Assembly (NCBI RefSeq): GCF_013177735.1
Contig: NZ_WOEZ01000147.1
Location: forward strand, 1-60,683
DNA length: 60,683 bases
Direction: 5' to 3'
Source of the DNA: Paraburkholderia elongata
GTDB lineage: Bacteria > Pseudomonadota > Gammaproteobacteria > Burkholderiales > Burkholderiaceae
How positions within the stretch are numbered: the first letter of the stretch is position 1; each line of letters starts with the position of its first letter. The notes under the pieces are model-generated. The model was given only the letters and a program-made list of their open reading frames with translations, had not been told where the DNA came from and made no database searches. Shown in pieces: positions 25,345 to 34,068 of the stretch. Both the position numbers and the translations under genes were made by a program.

Positions 25345-26295
25345 ATGACGGTGAGCATGACCCTCACGCCGGACGGCCGGCGCCCAGAAATCCTCGCGCT
25401 CGGCGAGGCGATGATCGAGTTCAACCAGTCGGCTAAAGATCAGCCGAACTATCTGCAAGGCTTCGGCGGCGATACGTCGAACTTCTGCATCGCGGCAGCA
25501 CGGCAGGGCGCGAAGACGGGTTTCGTGTCAGCCGTGGGCAGCGACCATTTCGGGCATCTGCTGATCGATCTGTGGGAACGCGAGCAGGTTGAGACGTCGC
25601 TCGTGCGCGTCGATCCGCACGCGTCCACCGGGGTTTATTTCGTCTCGCACGGTCCCGCGGGTCACGCGTTCGACTATCTGCGCGCGGGGTCGGCCGCGAG
25701 CCGCTACGCGCCGCAGGATTTGCCGCTCGATGCGATCGCCGCGGCCAAAGTCATCCATTTGTCCGGTATCAGTCTCGCGATTAGCCTGAGCGCCTGCGAC
25801 GCAGCGTTGGCGGCGATCGAGCATGCGCGAGCGAACGGCGTGCGCGTGAGCTTCGACACCAACCTGCGCCTGAAGCTTTGGCCGCTCGCAAGAGCACGCG
25901 CGGTGATGCTCGAAGCCATTCGTCAAACCGACATTTGCCTGCCGAGCTGGGACGACGTTACCGAACTCACCGGCTTGACCGGCCGCGACGAGATCGTCGA
26001 CTTTCTGCTGTCGCACGGTCCGCGTGTCGTGGCGCTCAAGCTCGGCAAGGAGGGCTCATACATCGCCACGCCCGACGAGCGGCGGGTCGTTCCGGGCCAC
26101 GTCGTCAACGCGGTCGATGCGACCGGCGCGGGCGACTGCTTCGGCGGCGCGTTCATCGCGCGCATCGTCGCGGGTGACGATCCTTTTCAAGCGGCGCGTT
26201 ATGCGAACGTCGCCGCGGCACTGTCCACGCAAGGTTACGGCGCAGTCGCGCCGATCCCTTCGCGCGCGACGGTCGAACATATCCTGGCCGGCTGA
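25345..26295 (+). CDS. kdgK: PfkB-family sugar kinase, probably 2-dehydro-3-deoxygluconokinase
   Basis: A 316-residue ribokinase-family kinase. N-terminal LALGEAMIEFNQ and the substrate-side motif GGDTSNFCIAAARQGAKTGFV are typical of KDG kinases. The C-terminal signature VDATGAGDCFGGAFIARI contains the catalytic Asp and anion hole. It would phosphorylate KDG for cleavage by an aldolase, but no aldolase gene is nearby, so the specificity is inferred from sequence likeness only. Confidence 0.8.
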   Translation: MTVSMTLTPDGRRPEILALGEAMIEFNQSAKDQPNYLQGFGGDTSNFCIAAARQGAKTGFVSAVGSDHFGHLLIDLWEREQVETSLVRVDPHASTGVYFVSHGPAGHAFDYLRAGSAASRYAPQDLPLDAIAAAKVIHLSGISLAISLSACDAALAAIEHARANGVRVSFDTNLRLKLWPLARARAVMLEAIRQTDICLPSWDDVTELTGLTGRDEIVDFLLSHGPRVVALKLGKEGSYIATPDERRVVPGHVVNAVDATGAGDCFGGAFIARIVAGDDPFQAARYANVAAALSTQGYGAVAPIPSRATVEHILAG

Positions 26296-26371
26296 TAGCA
26301 ACGCGCTGCGAGGCGTGCCCCGCAGCCCGGCAAGGCAAGATCATCTTGATGACTAAAGAGAGGAGCGAGCG

Positions 26372-27556
26372 ATGGAACGGGACGTAGTGGTGGTAAGCGG
26401 TGTGCGTACGGCAATCGGCGGTTTCGGCGGCAGTCTGAAGGATTTTCCGCCGACGGATCTCGGCGCACGCGTCGTGCGTGAAGCGCTGGCGCGCGCGAAC
26501 GTGTCGGGCGACGAAGTCGGCCACGTGGTGTTCGGCAACGTCGTGCATACCGAACCGAAAGACATGTATCTGGCCCGCGTGGCGGCGATCAACGGCGGCG
26601 TCGCGCAACATGCGCCCGCGTTGACTGTCAACCGACTGTGCGGCTCGGGCTTGCAGGCCATCGTCTCGGCCGCGCAAAGCGTGCTGCTCGGCGACGCCGA
26701 CATCGCGATCGGCGGCGGCGCCGAAAACATGAGCCGCGCGCCGTATTCCATGCCGGCTGCGCGCTTCGGTCAGCGCATGGGCGATGCGCGCCTCGTCGAC
26801 ATGATGGTCGGTGCGCTGAACGACCCGTTCCAGTCGATCCATATGGGCGTGACTGCCGAGAACGTCGCACGCAAGTACGAGATCTCGCGCGAAACGCAGG
26901 ATGCGCTCGCGCTAGAATCGCATCGCCGCGCGGCCAACGCGATTACGAGCGGCTACTTCAAGGACCAGATCCTGCCGATCACGATCCCGTCGAAGAAGGG
27001 CGACGTCGTGTTCGATACGGATGAGCACGCGCGCATGAACGCAACGGCAGAAGACTTCTCCAAGTTGAAGCCGGTGTTCGCGAAGGAGAACGGCACGGTG
27101 ACGGCCGGCAACGCGTCGGGCATCAACGACGCCGCTGCGGCGGTCGTGCTGATGGAACGCAGCGTCGCTGAAAAGCGCGGCATCAAGCCGCTGGCACGGC
27201 TGGTTTCGTACGCGCATGCAGGTGTCGATCCGGCATACATGGGCATCGGCCCGGTGCCGGCGACGCGCAAGGCGCTCGAGCGAGCCGGCTTGACGGTCGC
27301 CGATCTGGATGTGATCGAAGCGAACGAAGCGTTTGCCGCTCAGGCGTGCGCGGTGAGCAAGGAACTCGGTTTCGATCCGGCCAAGGTCAATCCGAACGGT
27401 TCGGGCATTTCGCTCGGCCACCCGATCGGCGCGACCGGCGCACTGATTACCGTCAAGGCGCTGTATGAATTGCAGCGGGTCGGCGGCCGCTATGCGCTGG
27501 TGACGATGTGTATCGGCGGCGGCCAGGGCATCGCGGCGATCTTCGAACGGATTTGA
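26372..27556 (+). CDS. Second acetyl-CoA C-acetyltransferase (thiolase), BktB-like
   Basis: A 394-residue thiolase with the full catalytic set: Cys in VNRLCGSGLQ (C90), His in GHPIGATG (H350) and Cys in TMCIGGGQG (C380). AGAGAGGAGCG precedes the ATG. It is a paralogue of PhaA encoded 6 kb away and resembles BktB-type thiolases, which accept longer acyl-CoAs for mixed polyesters or act in beta-oxidation. The preference cannot be determined here. Confidence 0.92.
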   Translation: MERDVVVVSGVRTAIGGFGGSLKDFPPTDLGARVVREALARANVSGDEVGHVVFGNVVHTEPKDMYLARVAAINGGVAQHAPALTVNRLCGSGLQAIVSAAQSVLLGDADIAIGGGAENMSRAPYSMPAARFGQRMGDARLVDMMVGALNDPFQSIHMGVTAENVARKYEISRETQDALALESHRRAANAITSGYFKDQILPITIPSKKGDVVFDTDEHARMNATAEDFSKLKPVFAKENGTVTAGNASGINDAAAAVVLMERSVAEKRGIKPLARLVSYAHAGVDPAYMGIGPVPATRKALERAGLTVADLDVIEANEAFAAQACAVSKELGFDPAKVNPNGSGISLGHPIGATGALITVKALYELQRVGGRYALVTMCIGGGQGIAAIFERI

Positions 27557-27680
27557 GGCCGAGGTGGGGAAACTCGTCGCGACGCAACGCAACGCGTCGA
27601 CTCTCCCCGCCGAACGAAGCCCGGCAGTAAGCGGGTAGCAAACCAGTATTGAGCGGTATCGGGCGATAAGGAAAGAACGG

Positions 27681-28349
27681 ATGCAGGAATCGAAAGCGAT
27701 GAAGGGCGCGATGCGTCGGCGCGGTTGGGCAGTCCCCCAGGGGAACTTCCTTCGAGGCGTAGTGAGCGTGGCCGCATTGCTGTGTGCCGGCGCTGTGCTG
27801 CCCGCGCAGGCATGGGCGGAAAGCGACGCGGTAAAGGAGTTGGCGGCGCCCCCGCCGATTCAGTTGCCGCTCAAGCCGAGCCCCGAATTCGCGAAGTTTC
27901 CGCGCTACGCCGGCATGCTGGGCTCGCGTCAGATCGTGCTGCGGCTCGGCGCGAAAACCGACGACCCCGCCGGCGTGCACGGCGAGTATCAGTACACCGA
28001 TTCCGGCGAGGTGATCCTGATCGCGGGCGACCGCGATGGCGATACGCTCGAAGTCGAAGAATCGAACGACGGCACGCATATCACCGGCAACTGGGTGGGC
28101 AAGTTTGCCGCCGACGGTTCGGTGGCGGGCGACCGGATGAACGTCGACGATTCCGACCCGCAGCCGTTCGATCTGAAACCACTGGCAGCGGGGCAGGCCG
28201 TGCCGGCTGCGTCAGCGGGTGCCGGCTCGGCCGCTGTCAAGGCTGCCGCCGCGCCGCAGCCGTCCGCCGGCAGCGCAGCAGCGCCCGCCTCGGCGACGAG
28301 CAATGGTCACGCCGTCGGTGGGGTTAGCAACCTGCAAATCGGCGATTGA
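27681..28349 (+). CDS. Exported protein of unknown function
   Basis: I do not recognise this family. The 222-residue product has a basic N-terminus, a hydrophobic segment (GVVSVAALLCAGAVLPAQAWA) and likely cleavage after AWA. The mature part has a beta-rich stretch (QIVLRLGAKTDDPAGVHGEY, HITGNWVGKF) and a low-complexity Ala/Ser/Pro tail. The start could be 27681 or the ATG at 27711 (MRRRGW). Codons near residue 18-27 coincide with a dispersed 29-base element. It lies just before the metC-like gene and overlaps that gene's possible TTG start. Confidence 0.75.
   Translation: MQESKAMKGAMRRRGWAVPQGNFLRGVVSVAALLCAGAVLPAQAWAESDAVKELAAPPPIQLPLKPSPEFAKFPRYAGMLGSRQIVLRLGAKTDDPAGVHGEYQYTDSGEVILIAGDRDGDTLEVEESNDGTHITGNWVGKFAADGSVAGDRMNVDDSDPQPFDLKPLAAGQAVPAASAGAGSAAVKAAAAPQPSAGSAAAPASATSNGHAVGGVSNLQIGD
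27732..27760. repeat. Second copy of the 30-base hairpin element
   Basis: GTCCCCCAGGGGAA then CTTCCTTCGAGGCGT, closely matching the intergenic element at 7344-7373. Here it is read through as part of a signal-peptide region (VPQGNFLRG). Confidence 0.5.
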
Positions 28350-28363
28350 AGCCTACCTACACC

Positions 28364-29548
28364 ATGACCCAATCCAAACTCAAACGCGGCCTGCAGACTC
28401 GCATCGTGCGTGCCGAAGACCAACTCACGCCGGGCTTCGAATCTTTCTCGATGCCGGTCACACGCGCATCGACGGTCGTGTTCCCCGATCTCGCGACCAT
28501 GCGCGCGCTCGACTGGAAAAACGACGCGCAATGGCGCTATGGCCTGCACGCCACGCCGACTTCGCTCGCGCTGGCGCAGCGGCTTGCCACTATCGAAGGC
28601 GGCAATCACGCATTGTTGCAGCCGTCGGGGTTGTCGTCGATTTCGAACGTGTACTTCGGCCTCGTGAAGGCCGGCGACGACGTGCTGATTCCCGATAATG
28701 TCTACTCGCCGAACCGCGACCACGGCGACTGGCTGGCGCGCGATTTCGAAATTACGGCGCGCTATTACGATCCGATGATCGGCGCGGGGATCGCCGATCT
28801 GATCCAGCCGAATACGCGTTTGATCTGGCTCGAAGCACCCGGTTCGGTCACGATGGAAGTGCCCGATGTACCCGCCATCACCGCGGTGGCGCGCGCGCGC
28901 AAGGTCGTCACGGCGATCGACAATACCTGGTCGGCAGGGCTCGGTTTCCGGCCGTTCGACCACGGCGTCGATGTCTCGGTGCAGGCGTTGACCAAGTACC
29001 AATCGGGTGGCGGCGACGTGCTGATGGGCGCGACGATCACCGTCGATCGCGAACTGCATCTGAAGCTGAAGGCTGCGCGCATGCGCATGGGTATCGGCGT
29101 GTCGGCGGATGACTGTTCGCTGATTCTTCGCAGTCTACCGACCATGCAACTGCGCTTCGAACAGCATGACCGTGCAGCACTCGGCCTCGCCACCTGGCTG
29201 AAGACGCGCCCGGAAATTGCCGCGGTCTTGCACCCGACGTTGCCTGACTGCCCGGGGCACGAATTTTTCAAGCGCGACTTTACGGGGGCGGGCGGACTGT
29301 TTTCAGTGGTGTTCGACGCACGTTACAGTGCGGCGCAAATCGACACGTTCTGCGAGTCGCTCGAGCTGTTTTCGCTCGGCTGGAGTTGGGGCGGTGCGCA
29401 CAGTCTCGCGATGCCCTACGACGTCGCCTCGATGCGCACGGAAGGTCAATGGCCGTATCGCGGTACGTTAGTGCGGTTCTATATCGGTCTGGAAGAAGAG
29501 GCGGATTTGCGCGCGGATATCGAACAGTGTCTGGTGGCGCTGGGTTAA
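28364..29548 (+). CDS. metC: PLP-dependent cystathionine beta-lyase (MetC-like)
   Basis: A Cys/Met-metabolism PLP enzyme of 394 residues. It would cleave cystathionine to homocysteine, pyruvate and ammonia. Visible motifs are the substrate-side RYGLHATPTSLALAQRL, the cofactor-binding AIDNTWSAGL and the Schiff-base lysine in ALTKYQSGGGDVLMG. The C-terminal SLGWSWGGAHSLAMPYD favours MetC over CGS or MetB. ATG 28364 is preferred over a TTG at 28346 that overlaps the upstream stop. Confidence 0.9.
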   Translation: MTQSKLKRGLQTRIVRAEDQLTPGFESFSMPVTRASTVVFPDLATMRALDWKNDAQWRYGLHATPTSLALAQRLATIEGGNHALLQPSGLSSISNVYFGLVKAGDDVLIPDNVYSPNRDHGDWLARDFEITARYYDPMIGAGIADLIQPNTRLIWLEAPGSVTMEVPDVPAITAVARARKVVTAIDNTWSAGLGFRPFDHGVDVSVQALTKYQSGGGDVLMGATITVDRELHLKLKAARMRMGIGVSADDCSLILRSLPTMQLRFEQHDRAALGLATWLKTRPEIAAVLHPTLPDCPGHEFFKRDFTGAGGLFSVVFDARYSAAQIDTFCESLELFSLGWSWGGAHSLAMPYDVASMRTEGQWPYRGTLVRFYIGLEEEADLRADIEQCLVALG

Positions 29549-29581
29549 GCGCCTGAGCTGGATTGCTGAAGATTGAGAAAG

Positions 29582-29617
29582 CCCATCGGGACGTGTTCCT
29601 GATGGGTTTTTTCTTTT
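29582..29617 (+). terminator. Intrinsic terminator after metC
   Basis: CCCATCGGGA pairs with TCCTGATGGG (one G-T pair) around CGTGT, then TTTTTTCTTTT. This is a textbook rho-independent terminator 34 bases after the stop. Confidence 0.95.
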
Positions 29618-29639
29618 GTCAAGATAGCCAGTAAGCCTA

Positions 29640-29657
29640 ACCATTCGGCCGAATGGT
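29640..29657. promoter_or_regulatory. 18-base perfect palindrome, candidate operator
   Basis: ACCATTCGGCCGAATGGT is a perfect dyad 70 bases before the small membrane-protein gene at 29727. Length and form suit a TetR-family or similar dimeric regulator. No regulator gene is adjacent. Confidence 0.5.
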
Positions 29658-29726
29658 CGAGGCCGGATCTCGACGCTACGATGGTGCACATCCTGACTAA
29701 CGGTGACTGCACAATGGTGAGCTTCG

Positions 29727-30176
29727 ATGAATCTATTTTTCTGGATGTTGCTGAATCTTGGCGTGCCGATTGTCGGCCCGATCTTTACGCTAGCGCTCGT
29801 TGCACCCACGCACGGCTGGCGCGTCGCGAAGACGTTGATCGCCGCATCGGTGAAAGACGGCCAACTGTTCTGGTGTGCGATCGGGCCGTGCGCGGCCGCG
29901 GTTTATGAGGCGGTGACTGCGCTGGAGTTGGGGCGTGGCGCGGTGCCTGTGCTGGAGGGCGCCATTGCTGGATTCTGCATCCTGGCATTCGCCTGTTCGA
30001 ATATCGTGATGTCGTCTTTGGTCAATGCACGTCATGATCAGACGGCCACATGCATTCGTGACAGGCAGAAACGGTTTGCTACGCGGGCGTTGTCGCGTGT
30101 GGCAATAGCGACTTCGATTCTTGCAACATCTCTTGCAGCTACTCTGTCTGCAATCCTACACGTGCACCTGATTTAG
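29727..30176 (+). CDS. Small integral membrane protein, unknown function
   Basis: A 149-residue protein not recognised by family. It has hydrophobic stretches at about residues 2-25 (FFWMLLNLGVPIVGPIFTLA), 45-62, 72-95 and 120-145, suggesting four membrane segments with a basic cytoplasmic loop (RDRQKRFATRALSR). GGTGA lies six bases before the ATG. Codon use is less GC3-biased than that of neighbouring genes. An isolated palindrome upstream may control it. Confidence 0.7.
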   Translation: MNLFFWMLLNLGVPIVGPIFTLALVAPTHGWRVAKTLIAASVKDGQLFWCAIGPCAAAVYEAVTALELGRGAVPVLEGAIAGFCILAFACSNIVMSSLVNARHDQTATCIRDRQKRFATRALSRVAIATSILATSLAATLSAILHVHLI

Positions 30177-30226
30177 ATTTTTTAGATAACGCAGCTCTTA
30201 TACTGATCTCCTTTTGGGAGGCCCTC

Positions 30227-30358
30227 ATGCATAAACTATTCACGTTTCTGGAATCTGACGAAAATTACGCCCGTGTTCTGAAGTGGACTAACGTCGTGAT
30301 CGGAGCCGTTGGAATCTCCATGTTGGGCATGTTCCTAATTGCCCATCTCAACAAATAA
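30227..30358 (+). CDS. 43-residue small membrane protein
   Basis: The product reads MHKLFTFLESDENYARVLKW and then one hydrophobic segment of about 19 residues, ending AHLNK. GGGAGG at 30216-30221 is five bases before the ATG, and TATACT at 30199-30204 is a good -10-like box. The gene is AT-richer than its surroundings. An acidic N-terminal half followed by a single membrane helix is typical of small membrane proteins. I know of no family. Confidence 0.65.
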   Translation: MHKLFTFLESDENYARVLKWTNVVIGAVGISMLGMFLIAHLNK

Positions 30359-30407
30359 TTCTCGTACAGGCGCTGGCCGCCATTGCACCGGCCAGCGCAC
30401 TCAAGCT

Positions 30408-31247
30408 TCAGAACAGTCGCAGCAACCCATCCAGCCCAACGTGGTTGAACGCCACGCTGGCTGCGTCGCGCACCACCGGCTTCGCGCGGAATGCTACGGA
30501 AAGTCCCGCAGCGGCCATCATTTTTAGATCGTTCGAACCGTCGCCCATCGCAATCGCGCGGGTCGGCTCGATGCCCAGTTGGGCGCACGTCTCGCGCAAC
30601 GTGCGTGCCTTCACGTCGGCGTTGACGATCTCGCCGAGTACGTTGCCGGTCAACTTGCCATCAACGATTTCAAGCGTATTTGCACGCGTGAAATCGAGAC
30701 CGAGCCGGACCTTCAGCTTTTCGGTGAAGAACGTGAATCCGCCGGACACCAGCAGCGTTTTCAAGCCGGCCGCTTTCGCGCCGGCCAGCATCTGTTCGGC
30801 GCCCGGTGAGAGTTGCAGCCGTTCTTCATAAACGCGTTCGAGCGCGCCGGCGTCGAGTCCCTTGAGCAGTGCCACGCGGCGCGTCAGGCTCTCGTTGAAG
30901 TCCTTGATTTCGCCGCGCATCGACGCTTCTGTGATCGCGGCAACTTCTGCTTTCAACCCGCAGAAGTCGGCGATCTCGTCGATGCATTCGATCGTGATCA
31001 GCGTCGAGTCCATGTCCATCGCGACAAGGCCGAAGTCACGCAGCTTTCGGCTAGGTTCGACAAACGCGTAGTCCAGTTGATGCGTGCTGCAATAAACCTC
31101 GAGGTCGGCGCGCTGCGCAATCTTCGCGTCGGCGATGCGAATCGCGTTCGCGTCGATGACGGCGGCGTGCGAGCTACGCGCGAGCGCGACGAGCGTTTTG
31201 TGGTGGTCGACGGAAAGGGGCGCAGTGCTTTGGATGACGAGGTTCAT
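30408..31247 (-). CDS. serB: Phosphoserine phosphatase SerB
   Basis: The last step of serine synthesis. This HAD-family enzyme is 279 residues from ATG 31247 (MNLVIQSTAPLSVDHHKTL). It has an N-terminal ACT-like part, the nucleophile motif VAMDMDSTLITIECIDEIAD, LLVSGGFTFFTEKLK and the metal site MGDGSNDLKMM. The frame is open upstream to 31349, but those codons are not conserved-looking. It converges with the small membrane-protein genes. Confidence 0.95.
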   Translation of the reverse strand: MNLVIQSTAPLSVDHHKTLVALARSSHAAVIDANAIRIADAKIAQRADLEVYCSTHQLDYAFVEPSRKLRDFGLVAMDMDSTLITIECIDEIADFCGLKAEVAAITEASMRGEIKDFNESLTRRVALLKGLDAGALERVYEERLQLSPGAEQMLAGAKAAGLKTLLVSGGFTFFTEKLKVRLGLDFTRANTLEIVDGKLTGNVLGEIVNADVKARTLRETCAQLGIEPTRAIAMGDGSNDLKMMAAAGLSVAFRAKPVVRDAASVAFNHVGLDGLLRLF

Positions 31248-31581
31248 GGACGACGCATTGACGCAGAAAAGGACGGGCGCGCGGCTCGCGCGGAAAATCC
31301 CGTCATTGTAACGGTTCGGCGGCATGCGGCCCGCCGGGGCGGCCGACAACCGGATGGCAGGCTACCGGCCCGACGACAACCTGTTCGCCACGCAGCCCGC
31401 CGTGTAGCCCGCGAGGCAATCCACCGTGCAATCATCAAGCGCCCGCGTCATACTGGCGCTTCGAACGATGCCCCGCAGTCCATCGAGCCTGTCGAGCCCG
31501 CCGCGCCTATGAGGCGCGCTGCACACCGCACACGGCACGCATTGGCACCAGCGACGAGGCGCACCACCACGGAGACAAGTC
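31248..31581. other. 334-base divergent gap between serB and the P450 gene
   Basis: Very GC-rich, with no supported gene, strong hairpin or recognisable promoter. GGAG near 31571 is the likely ribosome site of the P450 gene. Confidence 0.5.
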
Positions 31582-32829
31582 ATGACCCCCGCGACCGGCA
31601 GCGACGCGTCCACCCTTGCGCGCGAATTCGATCTGCGCCATCTGAGCCCCGCGTTCTATGCCGATCCATATCCTGTCTATCACGCGCTGCGTGCCTATGA
31701 ACCAGTCAAACGCATGCCGGACGGCTCGCTCTTTCTGACGCGTTTTCGCGACGTGCAGACGGTCTACCGCGACCCGAAAACGTTCAGTTCCGACAAGACT
31801 GTCGAATTCAGGCCCAAGTACGGCGACTCGCCGCTCTACACCCATCACACCACCAGTCTTGTCTTCAACGATCCGCCGCGTCATACGCGGGTGCGCAAAC
31901 TGATCGCCGGCGCGCTGACGGCGCGCGCGATCGCGGCCATGGAGCCGGGGCTGATCCGCCTCGTCGATGGCTTGCTCGATGCTGCCGCGGCGCGTGGCCG
32001 GATCGATCTGATCGGCGAGTTCGCGTCGGCGATCCCGGTCGAGATCATCGGCAATCTGCTGGATGTGCCGCACGCTGAGCGCGAACCGTTGCGCAACTGG
32101 TCGCTGGCGATACTCGGCGCGCTTGAGCCGTCGCTGAACGAGGCGCAACTCGAACGGGGAAACCGCTCGGTCAGCGAATTTGTCGACTATTTGCGCGATC
32201 TGGTGACGCGGCGCCGGCGCGAACCCGGCGATCCGCAGCACGACGTGCTGACGCGCCTGATCCAGGGAGAGCAGGGCGGCGAGCAGTTGTCGGAAGCGGA
32301 GCTGCTGCAAAACTGTATCTTCATCCTGAACGCCGGTCATGAGACCACCACGAATCTGATCGGCAACGGTCTCGTTACGCTCACCGATTGGCCGGAGCAG
32401 CGTGCCGCGCTACTGAGCGACCCGTCGCTGATCGAGTCGGCGATCGAAGAGTGTTTGCGGTTCGAGAGCTCGAATCAATTGGGCAACCGGATGACAACTG
32501 TCGACACGGAGGTCGGCGGCGTCGCGGTGGCACGCGGTACGCCCGTCACGCTGTGCATCGGCGCGGCCAATCGCGACCCCGAGCAGTTCGCGGAACCAGA
32601 CCGCTTCGACATCCGCCGCGGTCCGAACCGGCATCTGGCGTTCGGCTTCGGCATTCACCAGTGTGCGGGGTTGTCGCTTGCGCGACTCGAGGCGCGCATC
32701 GCCATCGGACGCTTCGTGCAGCGCTTTCCGGCGTATCGGCTCGACGGCGAACCGACGCGCGGCGGACGCGTGCGGTTTCGCGGCTTCGCAGCGGTACCGG
32801 TCGAACTTGAGCCGGCGAGCGGCGCTTGA
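31582..32829 (+). CDS. Cytochrome P450
   Basis: A soluble bacterial P450 of 415 residues. The I-helix oxygen-activation motif is NAGHETTTNLIG, the K-helix ExxR is in EECLRFES, and the haem-binding loop is FGFGIHQCAGLSLAR with the ligand Cys at about 361. The arrangement suits class I enzymes that need a separate ferredoxin and reductase, neither of which is encoded nearby. The substrate is unknown. Confidence 0.95.
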   Translation: MTPATGSDASTLAREFDLRHLSPAFYADPYPVYHALRAYEPVKRMPDGSLFLTRFRDVQTVYRDPKTFSSDKTVEFRPKYGDSPLYTHHTTSLVFNDPPRHTRVRKLIAGALTARAIAAMEPGLIRLVDGLLDAAAARGRIDLIGEFASAIPVEIIGNLLDVPHAEREPLRNWSLAILGALEPSLNEAQLERGNRSVSEFVDYLRDLVTRRRREPGDPQHDVLTRLIQGEQGGEQLSEAELLQNCIFILNAGHETTTNLIGNGLVTLTDWPEQRAALLSDPSLIESAIEECLRFESSNQLGNRMTTVDTEVGGVAVARGTPVTLCIGAANRDPEQFAEPDRFDIRRGPNRHLAFGFGIHQCAGLSLARLEARIAIGRFVQRFPAYRLDGEPTRGGRVRFRGFAAVPVELEPASGA

Positions 32830-32916
32830 CAAGCACGCACACGCCGTATCTTTTGCTGACATGAAGCGAGACTTACAGCCGATGCCCGTGGCAGCCGGCG
32901 TGGCGCCGCGCCGCAC

Positions 32917-33921
32917 TCATTCCGGCTCCGCATCCCAATAAGGCGGATCGCCGAAATGCGCAGCAAGGAATTCGATGAAAGCGAGCGTCCTCGGTGGCAC
33001 GAACGCACGGCTGGGGTAGACCGCCCAGATCGCCACATTTTCCGCCAGCGGGTAGGCGTCGAGCACGCTCACCAGTTCGCCGCTACGCAGATACGGCGCC
33101 ACGTCCCAGGTCGATTTGAGCGCGATGCCGAAACCAGCCAGCAAGGCATCGCGAATGACTTCACCGTTGTCGACGACGAGGCGTCCGCTCACGCGTACCG
33201 AGAGCGGACCGGCCGGCGTCACGAATGCCCAGTCGCGCTGGTCTGACAGGATCATGCATTCGTGCTGTTCGAGGTCCGAAGGATGGTGTGGTGTCCCGCG
33301 CGCGGCAAGGTAAGCGGGCGCGGCGCACAGCACGCGGCGGTTCACGGCCAGGCGCCGCGCCACTAACGACGAATCCTTGAGCACGCCGACGCGGATCGCC
33401 ACGTCGATACCCGCATCGACCAGATCGACCACCTGATCCGTCAGTCGCAGATCGACGCTCACGCCGGGATAGCGGCGCAGAAATTCGCTGATCACCGGCG
33501 ATATGTGCTGCCGCCCGAACGACGACGGCATCGACACCCGCAAGCGCCCCTGCGGCTCGGCCTGCGCGCGGCCCACCGAGGCGCGTGCGGCATCGGCCGC
33601 GTCGAGCAGCGCCTCGGCGCGTGTCATGAACACTTCGCCGTCCTGCGTGAGACTGATGCGGCGGGTGGTCCGGTGCAGCAGTCGCGCGCCAAGGCGCTTT
33701 TCCAACTGTGCGATGCGCGAGCTCGCCACCGCCGCCGACAGCCCGAATTCGCGGCCGGCCGCCGACACATTGGCGAGCAGGGCGGCTCGCACGAACAGGG
33801 CGATGTCGAGCAGATCGAGTCGTTCCCGCTCGCCGGACGCGGGCTTTACTGCCGGTTGTATGGCGGGTTTTGCAGCGCGTTTTGCGAGATCGTCGGGATG
33901 GTCCATTCTTCTGAAATTCAA
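32917..33921 (-). CDS. LysR-family transcriptional regulator
   Basis: A 334-residue LysR-type regulator with an unusually long N-terminus: about 37 Pro/Lys/Ala-rich residues precede the winged helix (LFVRAALLANVSAAGREFGL, then SAAVASSRIAQLEKRLGARL). The effector domain begins near GRLRVSMPSSFGRQHISPV. Starts at 33921 or 33906 are both possible. It is divergent from the oxidoreductase at 34069, the normal arrangement for a LysR regulator and its target. CCAT-N4-ATGG at 33935-33946 in the shared gap is a weak operator candidate. Confidence 0.92.
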   Translation of the reverse strand: MNFRRMDHPDDLAKRAAKPAIQPAVKPASGERERLDLLDIALFVRAALLANVSAAGREFGLSAAVASSRIAQLEKRLGARLLHRTTRRISLTQDGEVFMTRAEALLDAADAARASVGRAQAEPQGRLRVSMPSSFGRQHISPVISEFLRRYPGVSVDLRLTDQVVDLVDAGIDVAIRVGVLKDSSLVARRLAVNRRVLCAAPAYLAARGTPHHPSDLEQHECMILSDQRDWAFVTPAGPLSVRVSGRLVVDNGEVIRDALLAGFGIALKSTWDVAPYLRSGELVSVLDAYPLAENVAIWAVYPSRAFVPPRTLAFIEFLAAHFGDPPYWDAEPE

Positions 33922-34068
33922 AAAGATGTTTCAGCCATTATGATGGTTTTATGAGAATAAGAACCGCCTTAGGATGACGTCAATGCGATCGATTGCGCCG
34001 CATGGCGCGAGGCGCCGTCGGCAACGATCGCCGGTCTCTCAACCTCATCTGAAAGAACAGGAGCTTTG

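Noticed and set aside
23152..25458. 768-codon reverse-strand open frame
   Set aside because: Antisense to dus and rimO. Composition is Arg/His/Asp-rich and no start or family motif is visible.
33935..33946. Definite LysR operator
   Set aside because: CCAT-N4-ATGG is short and does not fit the T-N11-A pattern convincingly. Mentioned only as weak in the regulator entry.
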